This document shows, piece after piece, positions 54,678 through 64,000 of a stretch of DNA of 64,000 bases. Below the pieces are notes generated by a model. It saw only the letters and a list, made by a program, of their open reading frames with translations, did not search any database and was not told the origin of the DNA. Each line of letters begins with the position of its first letter. Within the stretch, counting starts at the first letter, position 1. The DNA lies in assembly GCA_030247885.1 (NCBI GenBank), contig JAPDRO010000003.1, forward strand, positions 496,001 through 560,000. Direction: 5' to 3'. A program made the position numbers and the translations under genes. This DNA comes from Taxawa tesnikishii (nom. ined.) (taxonomy: Eukaryota > Ascomycota > Dothideomycetes > Dothideales).

Positions 54678-57600
54678 TCACTCCTTCCTTAACAGCTTCC
54701 TTTGCAGATTGTCAAATACCATCGGCATACTCTGGACCGCATACATGGTCTTCGGGGCCAACTCCCTGATAGCCCTCACGCTGCCGACCTGCTTCGCGAG
54801 TTGTTCCTTCATCTTCTTTCTCCTCCCCACCGCCTCCGCATTCCTCAGCTCCAGCAGCCTCGCCCCCAGGTACACCATTGTCCTGTACTGCGGGACCAAT
54901 TCACCCTTTCTAAAATAGCGCTTCTTCATGTACTGCGTGCCCTCTGCCACGGCGGCTTTGGTCGGGCGATAGTATATAGCGTTTGTTGCTTTCCGCTCGG
55001 TCGGAGTGGAAGAGGACAGCGTGGTCGGGTTCGAAAAGAGAGCCAAAGGGCCGCGGTCTCTGATCCAGCCTGGCCAGGAGGCCATCATATGCCTCTCGAC
55101 AAGGGTAAACGCAAGCATGGTGCGGGGCGGGGAGGACTCGCTGCCCCGGCACAAAGCACGGATATAAGCGTTCCAGGTGGCATTGTCGAAGGCGTATCCT
55201 TCTTGCTGAAGCGCTATGAACATCCCATGAATCTTGTCGATCTGCGGTGGGTCCTGTCTGACCAAAGAGACCATGTAGTAGCGGAAAGCGCTCGTAAGGA
55301 TGAAGCGATAGCCGGGCGCGACGGTGTGTGTGGGTTTCCGGGCGCCCTTGAAGCCCTTGGAGGACAAGCGACGCGATTGGCGGAGCGCGATTTCGGTAGT
55401 GGCTGGCATGGCGGTGAGGGCGTCCGCTTGCGTCTTTGCGAGGTCCCAGAGCCGTTCAACTTCGGCAAATTCGCCGGCACGATTAAGAGCAGACATGAGT
55501 GCAGTGAGGATGCGAATAGGGGGCGGATTGTCGTTTGTAAGGGTCTGGTCTGAGGCGGCAAAGTAGCGGCTGAGAATCTCCTTGACAGCATCGAAGCAGC
55601 GACGAACGCCATGGATGTAGATTGCGAAGTCGAAGTATGAGGCTGATATGACATCGTTCTCGTCGAAACGACGCAAGCTCTTTTCATCCTGGTCAGCAGA
55701 CAACATGGAGGTGTTAGGCTTCTCGACCATCTCTAGGAGATCATCGATGAGTGATCGGAGTTGTATACCCTCGCGTGTCTCTGGATTGACTGGCGCTGTT
55801 TCGTTTCCCAGCAACGCCTTCGCTCTTAAGGCTGCCCTACGCGAATTCACGGTTGGTCTTATCCTGGCCTTCTCCATTGTAGCGGCGACTTCTACAGCTT
55901 CCCTATACATTTTCTGCCTCATATACCCGACGATGATGATGGCGTAGTGAAAAGCTGTCGTCCTTATACCACTTTCTGGCATGACTTCGCGAACGATCTT
56001 CCATGCGGTGTTGGTCTGTCGGAACAGGGTCATAGATTGTATAAGAGCAGCGTAAGTTTTGTCGTCAAGACGAACATTTTCCGCTCTCATCTGCCGATAG
56101 GTCCTCATTGTTTCATCAGGTTCCCTCCGAAGGGCATGAGCGGTCATGACGGTGTTAAAGCAAGAGGTGAGTTCTCCTGTAATCTTTCCCTTCTTGACAC
56201 CGTCGACTGTTTCTGCCAGGACTTCTTTAGCAGCTTCCACGTCATCGTCGTTAACGTATGCATTGATAAGCCCGGCGAGCATGTGCGTGCTGGGTACGAC
56301 GCCGTGAGTTTGGGCAGCTTCCATTATTTTTGTGGCTTCGACAACGTCTCCTCGTTTCCCGTAGATCTCGAGCAAGGGGCTGTACGAATACTCATTTGGC
56401 CGTATGCCCTTTCCATCCATCTGCTCTAACAACTCAAGAGCACCATCGATATCCTCCGCTTCTGCATGAGCATGAAGAAGCACGCTCCAGCTTTGAACAT
56501 CTGGCTCGACTCCGAATTCGTTCTTGATGCGATTGAACTGCTCACGTGCTCGAGGCAAGTCAGCCTTCCTGGCAAATGTATAGATAAGAGGCCAGAACCC
56601 AGAAGGTTCCGGCCGCCCTGGGGGAAAAGCGCCAAATAGTCAGCAAGATAGCGTTCGACGTCTTCGAATCGTCCTAGCTTAGCAAAGGTTGACATGCAAT
56701 GGACGATCGCGTCTTTGTTGACATATGTGCGATGTTGCTTCCAATCGGAGACGACTTGTTCCAGATGAAACAAAGTTGGTTTCTGACGCGTTTGTTCAAC
56801 GAACAGTAGGCGCTTGCACCAGTATTTGAGAATAGCGAAAAACAGTCCTACTGAAGGTTTGAATTCAGGAAGGCTCCTGAACTGTGCGTAGCTGCGCCAT
56901 ATGAGGGAGTATAAGCCGTCGTTTTCTGCACAGTCTGGTACTTTCAGTAGTTCGTGCAGACAAAATTCAATGTTGGCACCTCTGAATCTTGCACCAGCAT
57001 AGACCATGACGAGCCGCATCACATTGCGAACCTCCACTCTAGCATGCCTGCCGCTGAGGTGCGGGGACAGTATGCGCCGCTCTTGGGTGTGATGCTGGAC
57101 CAGACTGCGGAACAACGGCCGCACCAAATGCTCCAGGGGTCACGTATGGCACGCCTTGCTGTCCCTTCCATGGTTTGAATCAATGAAGTGACACGATCGT
57201 ACAGTCCCGGAAGTCTTTCAACGCCGTCCCATACAGCTTCTGTTCGTGATCCAAGCGAGAGGCGAGCTTGAAAATCGGAAAAGCTCTGGAGAATACTCAA
57301 GGCAAGGTCCCAATTGCGATGGGCCACGGCGTATATCAACAGAAGATTGGAGCCGAACGGACGGACCTCCTTCGCCATTTTGACACCACGCTCGTGAACG
57401 TCGACCGCCGTCTGAAGAAGATCCGCTTTCAGACAAGCTCCGATGGACTCATAGTACAGCGACGCAGGTGCTTCTTTCATGTCGATGACACGCTCAGCAA
57501 GCTCTTTCACCCTGTCCCTTGTCTCCGGACGCAGCCTTGCATGCTCGGTGCAAACTCCCAGTAAACGCTCCAGCACTTCGGGTTTCTTTTGGGCTTCTTC

Positions 57601-58089
57601 TGGTAGCGTACAGAATGCGTCCCAAGCTCGCTCAGCAACAGTCTCTACCCTACCGGATACTCTAGGCAACGTGTCTCCTTGCAGCGATTTGTCAGGCGCA
57701 CTGAGGTGAATTGCGCTCTTAACCGCACTTCCGGCAGATTTGTTCGACGCAGCACCTTCGGAAGTATCGAGAGATGGAAAAGCTGCAGCAATGAAGTCTT
57801 TGTAGTCCCTGTGTCCTTCCTCCGTCTTCACGCTCTTTGCCTGCGCTCCGCTCATTGATGAGTAACCGCGCAGTCCCGAAAGAGCTGTGGGACTATTGCG
57901 CCGCTCCCATCTCTCCCACGTCGCTGTAGATAACCGGCTGAGGAAAGCAAGAGCTTGAGGCGGATACAAGAAGTCGAGGAAGGGGGCATCGCGGTGGGTT
58001 TGCGGGACGTCTTCTGGTCGCAGAGTAGTGGCGTGGACATGGCCCTTTGATTCTATTTCGGAAGGCGAAGAGGAAGAGGAAGAGTCCAT
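54678..58089 (-). CDS. Pentatricopeptide-repeat protein, about 1137 aa (two apparent -1 frameshifts)
   Basis: PPR proteins bind organellar RNA; fungal ones act mostly in mitochondria. The start is ATG at 58089. Three frames follow each other: 58089 to about 57140, then to about 56622, then to 54678. Helical-hairpin repeats are evident, for example VQSWSVLLHAHAEAEDIDGA, LLEQMDGKGIRPNEYSYSPL and LAGLINAYVNDDDVEAAKEV. Both breaks lie on runs (GGGG at 57136-57139, GGGGG at 56620-56624), and one added base in each gives RDPLEHLVRPLF and LFPPGRPEPSGFWPLIYTFA. The span is 3412 nt, two short of a multiple of three, which fits. I find no introns. The N-terminal 110 residues are Ser-rich, with an unclear targeting signal. 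Confidence 0.85.
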
Positions 58090-58714
58090 GGTGGTATTTC
58101 CAGGTCACCGGAACCGTGATGCCAGAACTGGGAGTGGAGCAACCGACGAGACCTTGCGGCACGTCGCTGGGCGCGCAATGAAAGGCGTACACCAGTGTCC
58201 AGACATCCTGCTGCCCGCTCTAGCATGCCACAGAGGGCGGCGCAGATATATCTCCTCCTGTTGTGGCCACCCTAGAACAAACAACCAGCACTAGCAGACT
58301 CCTCGCTCCTCCGTGATAACATCAATCCGTATTCAGCAGTCGACCGTTCTCGTCCCCTTGGCAAGAAGATGGACTGCTTACGGATTAGTAGGGAAAGACA
58401 CGAATTCGGGGTTCAAAGGGGTACTGCTGGGGCGATAGAGATGTAGTACAAGAAAGACAAAAGGAGTAGTATGTGGCGGTGGAGTTGTTGTAGAAGCAAA
58501 CAGCTTGAAGCAACTTTCTCAGAATGTATGATGCTCGATCGGGGAAATCTTCCGTCTCAGGCGACTTTCTTGGCATGCAACTCGGCTTCCTACAAGCAAT
58601 CGCACCCGAAACCCCACCAAGTACACCCCACGTCTTTCTACAGTTTGACTATACTACAGTACAAAATATACCACATTGCATGTTGGCTGCACTACGCCGC
58701 CGCCGTAGCACAAG
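58090..58714. other. Bidirectional promoter of PPR and SRP68 genes
   Basis: Divergent upstream region. No gene or repeat is recognised. Confidence 0.5.
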
Positions 58715-60811
58715 ATGGACATCACTCAGTTCGCCGTTGGCAACCGGGACAGCGCCCTTCTCATCGGCGACTACAACAGCTACCGCAGCCAGCTCTCACG
58801 CCAACTGTTGGCAGCAAGAAAGCGCCTGGGTCGCGCGACACCCAAGAATGCCAAATTTGTTCAAAAGCCTCCCATATCCGCAGAGAACGTCGGACAGGAC
58901 CACGGGTATGCTGCGACTGAAGACGAAGCTGTATGTAACGAGACTGAGCCGCCTGCAGATATGTGCATCTCATCCTGCTCACCGCCGAGCGTGCCTGGGC
59001 GCATGCTATGCACATGAAGTCAACCCATTCCGAAGACAACGCTGGAAAGGGTATTACTGGACCGACCCGCAGCCACATTGTCTCCCGTCTTAACAAGGCA
59101 GCGAAATCCGCGAAAGAGCTCGTGACGTTGTTGGAAGACCGATCCACTTCGAATTCATCGGATGTCGATGTTCTGGAGGCTAAGGCATACCTTGCTACTC
59201 TTTGCGGAGCCGAGGAGTTCGAAAAGCAGGCCGAGGGTCAAAGATCAAGGGAAGAGCAAGCAGCTGAGGGCAGATGGAATCATTGTCTGCAACAGTATGC
59301 CAGGGCGAGAGTCATCTATGCTTCCCTCTTCAGCAACACCAAGAAGGAGATTTTCCGGGAGATTCTGGCAAACACTACTGATCCAACTATCCGTTATGCT
59401 GCCTATCAAGCCCGATTGCCGCGAACAGTAGCTGTTTCGTCTGTAGCGTTGCGTTACTTTCCCAAGGAGGACACTGAACTGGCAGATTCTATAAAGCAAC
59501 TCGATCCCAAAGCATTCGACGAGCAAACGGCCCCAGCGTGTAAGCAACGACTGTGTTGACTCTTCACAAGCTCCTGACTGACGACAAACTAGCCAGTCAA
59601 ACTCCAGGCGCTGCAGGTGAAATACCCAACACCATCACGTGGCGGTCGCGCAAAGCAAACATTGTCGACGCCGCTATCGGACAAGCACTCGCATCGGTAT
59701 ACGCAGCAGAGTCGCGACTGTCCGATTTCCTTTCGTCGAACCCTAACGCATCATCACGCGATAAAGCTGCCGCTTACGACGACATCCTCATCCCTAGTCA
59801 GGATGCTGTAGATGCCACCCGTCAAGCCATCGAGGAGCTGGAAAAAGAGCGGGTTGATGAAGGTGATGCTCGAATGCAAGATCTCCGTGTCACCAGCCTT
59901 GCAGTCAACTACTCGCTCGTCAGCTGGCGCGTGGGACGGAACCGCGTACTGATTGGCAGCGAAGACGGCAGACTGTTTCAAGATCAGAAACCAAAGAAAC
60001 CGAAACGCGCTCGTCGGGATGGGAAGGACTGGACAGAGAAGGAAGAACCCAGAGCAAAAAACTTGCCCGGCTTCGCGAAAGGGTCGTGCTTTACGACGCA
60101 ACGATTCAGAGCATCGACTCTATCAAGGAGCTTAGGGGTGCCATGCGCGACGAAGCTTTCGTCGAGGAGCTGGATGGCAAGCGTGCCTACTTCCAGGCTT
60201 TGAGGTGCGTAGCCTGTGTTCCCGTCCCACACATCTTTCATCTTGCTGACGACCCGTCCAGATGTCTCAACATCGCCACCTCGCATACACTGCTCTCCGC
60301 ACCCCTTAACGCACTGGCCCTCCTCGCTCGCGGTTCCACCCTGATCTCGCAAGCGCAGCCATCAGTCTCGTCCGACACCTCCACCTCCTCGCCACCTAAC
60401 CTCGAGATCACCTCGGCTCAAAGCTCCGCGTTGAGCGGCCGCATCAAGACGCTAGTCCTGCGCAACCAAGCCCTGGTAGACCTCTCCAAATTCCACGATA
60501 ACGCCTCCATCGCCGCTTCCAAGCGAATGGCATCCGCCAATCCCTGGGTGCAGCGACTCTCGGACTACCCTACTCCCGGCACGAACGTGGATCTGGGAAA
60601 CTTGGTCACGTATCCGCCCAAGTTGGAGCCGGTGCCAGTCAAACCGTTGTTCTTCGACGTCGCGTGGAACTACATCGAGTATCCTGGCAGAGCGGAGAAA
60701 GGTGTGGTGCAGGATGTTGTCGAGACCGTTAAGGAGAAGGTAGGCATCGACGGCGTGGCCAAGGAGGAGCCACAGCCCAAGAAGAGAGGGTGGTTTGGGT
60801 TTGGAAGGTAG
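58715..60811 (+). CDS. SRP68: Signal recognition particle subunit SRP68 (apparent -1 frameshift)
   Basis: Binds SRP RNA and SRP72 in the particle that targets secretory proteins to the ER. Exons are 58715-58905, 58959-59539, 59593-60204 and 60262-60811 (introns 53-57 nt). The N-terminus MDITQFAVGNRDSALLIGDY with YRSQLSRQLLAARKRLGRAT, then HLILLTAERAWAHAMHMKS and RSHIVSRLNKA, is the SRP68 RNA-binding part. Later come RYAAYQARLPRTVA and ITWRSRKANIVDAAI. Near 60060 the frame must step back by one between EPRAK and LARLRERVVLYDATIQSID. The step lies in a six-A run (60056-60061) that also forms the heptamer A AAA AAC in the zero frame. The spliced sum is 1934 nt, one short of 645 codons. It ends KKRGWFGFGR. 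Confidence 0.93.
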
Positions 60812-60916
60812 ATTGGATGGAGGTGGGGTGTGTGCGAATGGACTGTGGATATGTATGGAAAAAGATTTATGCATGAGCCAGTGAAGCTGAAGCCTTTTAG
60901 CAACGCGTCAAGCTGA

Positions 60917-60972
60917 GCTCACTTCACTTCGCTTCCCTTCACCTCGGTCACACTTCGGCGCACCTTCAGGCA
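60917..60972 (+). repeat. Degenerate CTTCACTT-type repeat patch
   Basis: CTCACTTCACTTCG, CTTCCCTTCACCTCGG, TCACACTTCGG and CACCTTCAGG at roughly 10-12 nt spacing. Confidence 0.5.
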
Positions 60973-61168
60973 CCCCTGTTATGCTTTCCCCCGCTTCCTC
61001 GGTAGCTCCAGCGACATCACTGCGCGTAATTCTACCACAAACGGTGAGCATGCACTGTCATGGTTCACTTCCACTTTTTCCGGCAGGCGAATGCGGGACG
61101 TACTGGGTGTTCCCTACAGCCAACCACAACTAACCGATCGCCTGCTATCCCAATTCAGCAACAGCATT

Positions 61169-61191
61169 CGCGTAGCTCGCGTAGCTCGCGC
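61169..61191. repeat. Tandem CGTAGCTCG repeat
   Basis: Two full 9-10 bp units (CGCGTAGCTCG) and a partial third. Confidence 0.7.
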
Positions 61192-61402
61192 GGGTATAGC
61201 GTGTTCACACATGGATCGCATAGCGCTTGCCCTTCACGCTTGGGCCTATCGATGGTTACCCAGCTATACGTTGTCGCATAGTGATAGCAGACAATCAGTC
61301 AGACACTGGCCAAAACAAAGTTCTCGGAGACTGATGGATGCGTGAACTTTCTTGTGATACGAATTCTGTGTTTCGTACAAAACGAGAAATGAGAGGTATT
61401 AA

Positions 61403-63699
61403 TCAGCCCCAGATGGCATCCTTGGCCCTGCCACTGCCTCCGTGCACATCCGGCGGCGCCGTGAGGGTGTAACTCCATGCTTCCTTTCCATCAATGAAGA
61501 GGCGATAGTGCAGCAGCGACTGCTCAGATGCAGGGGCGTGCTGATGGATAGCGCGCCAAACTTTGAGTTGCCGTCCGGGAGGTACCTGATAGTGGGAGAT
61601 TGTGTCAGCCAGAACCGTCCTATGGTGAAAGAGAGATTGGGATGACTAGGGAAAAGGGAAAGGGGAAGCGCTTACTTGATGCAAACGTCCTCATCGTCCG
61701 TCTGCTTGTACGTCCTGACGGGCAGGTAAAACATGCTCAGCGGACTCGCGCTGAACTCGTGTACCGCAGCGCTACGCGGCCACTTCTTGGTCTTGGGCTC
61801 CGCCGCCACGACGGGTTTTGGGCCTATACCACCCAACATTCCACGGCTGTCGCCTTTTCCGGCATCGCTGTCGTGCAACCCCTCGACGCGCCCCTCCTCG
61901 GGGGCGGGAAACTCGTGGCGGCAAACTCGTGTCTGTCGCCGCTGAGCACGACGACGCCAACACCGCCGCGCGCACCCACATCCCACATGGCCTCAAGGAT
62001 CTGCTGGCGCTCGCCCAGATAACCGCCCCACGTGTCCTCACTACCGAAGCGCCAGTTCTTGGTGAAGGGGATGCTGCTGACGACAATCTTCCACCTGACA
62101 CCGTGTGGTTCTGATTTCGCGAGGAAGGAGAGCAGATCCGAGAGCTGCGCCTCCCCAGCATCGACTTGCGGTATCCCGGGTTCTCCTCGAGGACCTCGGC
62201 GGAGTAAGAGCCGTCGGTGCCGTCAAAGGGATCGCGGTGGGTGCGCGTGTCCATCATGAAGAAACTCGCAGGCCCCTGCGTGAAGGCAAACCACGTGGCG
62301 CCGGGTCTGACAGGCGGTGGGTTCGCAGCGACATGATAATGGTGCCATGGGTCCGCAGCTGAAGCGTACACACCGGTGGTATTGCGGTCCCAGTCATTTG
62401 CGATCTCGTGGTCGTCGAGGACGTGGATCCAGGGAAGGGATTTGGAAACGGCGGGCCAGTCGGGGGATGAGTATACTTGGCGGTATTCGCGTCTGTAAAC
62501 CTCCTTTGTCGTGCCGAAGCGGTGGGGTACGTCGACGTAAATGAAGTCGCCCAGGAAAACCATAAATTGCGCGCCCAGAGTCGGGAGGAGATTGGCGAGA
62601 TGGCGGAGGCCAGGTATAGACAGGGGATGCTCGATGGGGTTGTATGGGAAGTGTGGCTTTATGCAAGAAGAGTGCAAGAACGTGAAAACGTTCTGATGTC
62701 TTGAAGCAGTGTGGCCAACCCGAGGTGCAGTAATGAAGTAGCCTGTCTGGTTCGTAGAGACTGCGTACTGGTACTTGGTGTCCGGACGAAGGTCCTTGAT
62801 GTGGAAGGCTCCGGTGTAGTCGGTGTCCTCATCGAGCCAGTTGATAGAGCCAGCAGACTTCCAGCTGTTGTCGGGTGTATTGTGTCCTTGGTATATGTCC
62901 ACCGGCGAATCAGCGTAGCGGTATGAGAGAAAGACCGGGTACTGGTTCGCATGCGGTTCACGGATCAGGACGTCAGCTGTAGTATCCGAGACGTAGCCAA
63001 CGCGGGCCATTGAGAGCCCATGAGCTGGATGGAGGAGAGGGGCTCTGTAGACCAGGTCCGCGGTCATCAGGGCCAGGGCAACGTTGATGGTGATGGCGAG
63101 AGCGCTCCAAAAGCCTCCCTGTGGACTTGGAAGACCGGTCAGGAGTGTCTTCAATCTTTCCGGACCCCTCTCTTCTATGACGATCCGCTCTCGCGTGTCA
63201 AGCTCCACCAAAGGTTCCTTCTCGGCCTGCTCATCCACCAGTTCCGGATCAAGGGCATCCTCAGCATCGGCGCGGTCGGTGATCTCAGTCGCAATAATGT
63301 CGATTTCGTCGGCGATGATTCTCTCAGTCGGAGTCCGCTGTGAGCTGAAGAAGTAGGAGACAAGGTAGACGGCGAGCGCGGCGAAAATGACGGGGGAAGT
63401 CATGGCCCGGAATCCATCTAGGGCGTGTCAGTACTGCAATCACACTAGAAGCGGTGGTTTCAACAGGCCGCCCGTTCCACACACAGATGGTTGCCCGGGA
63501 ATCTCTTTATGGCGAGTCCCCTACGTATGTGCCTAGCAATGTTCTGCCGGACTGCCTTTGCAGCTGATGGCCGGGAGAGCGCGAGGGCATGTGGAAATAT
63601 AGCAACCAGCAACCAGCAACCCACGTACCTAAGGAAGATGTAGGCGCATACTCTCAGCGCAAGCGAGCTGAGTGCGGCCAGTACAGAGAAGGGATCCAT
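61403..63699 (-). CDS. PhoD-like metallophosphatase, membrane-anchored (apparent -1 frameshifts)
   Basis: A metal-dependent phosphatase/phosphodiesterase of the PhoD family. The main frame (63403-about 62155) has two membrane segments (FAALAVYLVSYFF, FWSALAITINVALALMTADL), a fibronectin-like N-domain (DTKYQYAVSTNQTGYF) and the metal motifs GDFIYVDVP, LDDHEIANDWD and FFMMDTRTHRDP. The rest is split among frames: LSDLLSFLAKSEPHGVRWKI, VVLSGDRHEFAATSFPPP, EEGRVEGLHDSDAGKG, and after an intron (61675-61586) YLPDGNSKFGALSIS then SEQSLLHYRLFIDGKEAWSY. Three switches lie on runs at 62153-62156, 61900-61904 and 61533-61536. A likely 5' exon (63699-63629, MDPFSVLAALSSLALRVCAY) joins across a 211-nt intron but needs two more bases near 63404. 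Expected length is about 640-665 aa. Confidence 0.85.
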
Positions 63700-64000
63700 C
63701 ATCAGTAACCTGGCACGGGGCAAGACACGTTTCTAGGGAGGTGTTCGCGGCATAATGGTGAAGCAAACGCGAAGAAGACGCGCCTGTTCCTTCTCTTACC
63801 TGGCGTGTATCAGGAATGACATCAGGCACGAGACAGTGCCAAGCCCGGAGGCCGGATATCGTCGGCTCGTCGGGCCGGGCACCAGCCTCCAGCCTCCAGG
63901 CTTCAGGCCCTCCTCCATCTCGCCTTTTCGAGAAGGAGCGGAGCGGGAGCGGTATCCCACTCCACCTTCGCGGCCTGTCCTACTCCACCCTTGGCGGCCT
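63700..64000. other. Right edge, upstream of the PhoD-like gene
   Basis: Promoter side of the PhoD-like gene. It contains a short CCAGCCT repeat near 63880. No gene is seen. Confidence 0.45.

Larger units (their letters stand above)
60812..61402. other. Convergent intergenic region with repeats
   Basis: Between the 3' ends of SRP68 and the PhoD-like gene. It holds a CTTCACTT-type patch and a short CGTAGCTCG tandem repeat. Confidence 0.5.

Noticed and set aside
1-64000. tRNA genes, CRISPR arrays, LTR or LINE elements, biosynthetic gene cluster
   Set aside because: I looked for typical tRNA B-box sequence, regular direct repeats with spacers, long terminal repeats, and PKS/NRPS/terpene/P450 motifs and found none by eye.

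Overview
The window looks like nuclear DNA of a filamentous ascomycete (Pezizomycotina; Dothideomycetes is my guess from overall protein resemblance, not proven). The reasons are short GT-AG introns, mostly 48-60 nt; compact genes about 2-2.5 kb apart; fungal families such as a TOK-type potassium channel, Lap4-type aminopeptidase, GH1/GH5/GH10 hydrolases and DUF4048; and eukaryotic core genes (SRP68, TIM22, a WDR26/Gid7 homologue, phosphatase inhibitor 2, a NAP/SET chaperone). I saw no rRNA, tRNA, CRISPR array or intact mobile element.

Layout. 0-10.5 kb: an MMS1_N/CPSF-A-like protein, a small unknown protein, aspartyl aminopeptidase, and a small secreted protein. 10.5-18 kb: a gene-poor, decayed stretch holding a broken gene of a fungal family I know only from its conserved blocks, a doubtful membrane ORF and a broken C2H2 zinc-finger gene. 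18-28 kb: a small unknown protein, phosphatase inhibitor 2, an unknown fungal protein, an HSL-type hydrolase, a nucleotidyltransferase-like protein, a NAP/SET chaperone and a cupin. 29-45 kb: seven plus-strand features in a row, namely GH1, the WDR26/Gid7 homologue, a SprT-like protein, TIM22, a repeat-free 2.2 kb gap, GH10 and GH5. 46-63.7 kb: DUF4048 protein, TOK channel, APC permease, PPR protein, SRP68 and a PhoD-like phosphatase.

The genes do not form an obvious pathway cluster. Three glycoside hydrolases, a secreted small protein and a permease fit a plant-associated or saprotrophic life, but each is a stand-alone gene.

The strongest cross-cutting signal is not a gene. In six otherwise intact conserved genes (21.8 kb and 46-62 kb) the reading frame breaks by exactly -1 at ten runs of 4-6 identical bases, and adding one base to each run restores family-consistent sequence and total CDS lengths. 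This points to homopolymer undercalls in the assembly; recoding is the alternative. Other structural points are a probable GC-AG intron, a stop-free intron of 63 nt in TIM22, a 19-nt GT...AG gap in the cupin gene, two 21-nt microexons, and clusters of a degenerate 11-12 bp CTTCACTT-type repeat that lie only downstream of gene 3' ends.
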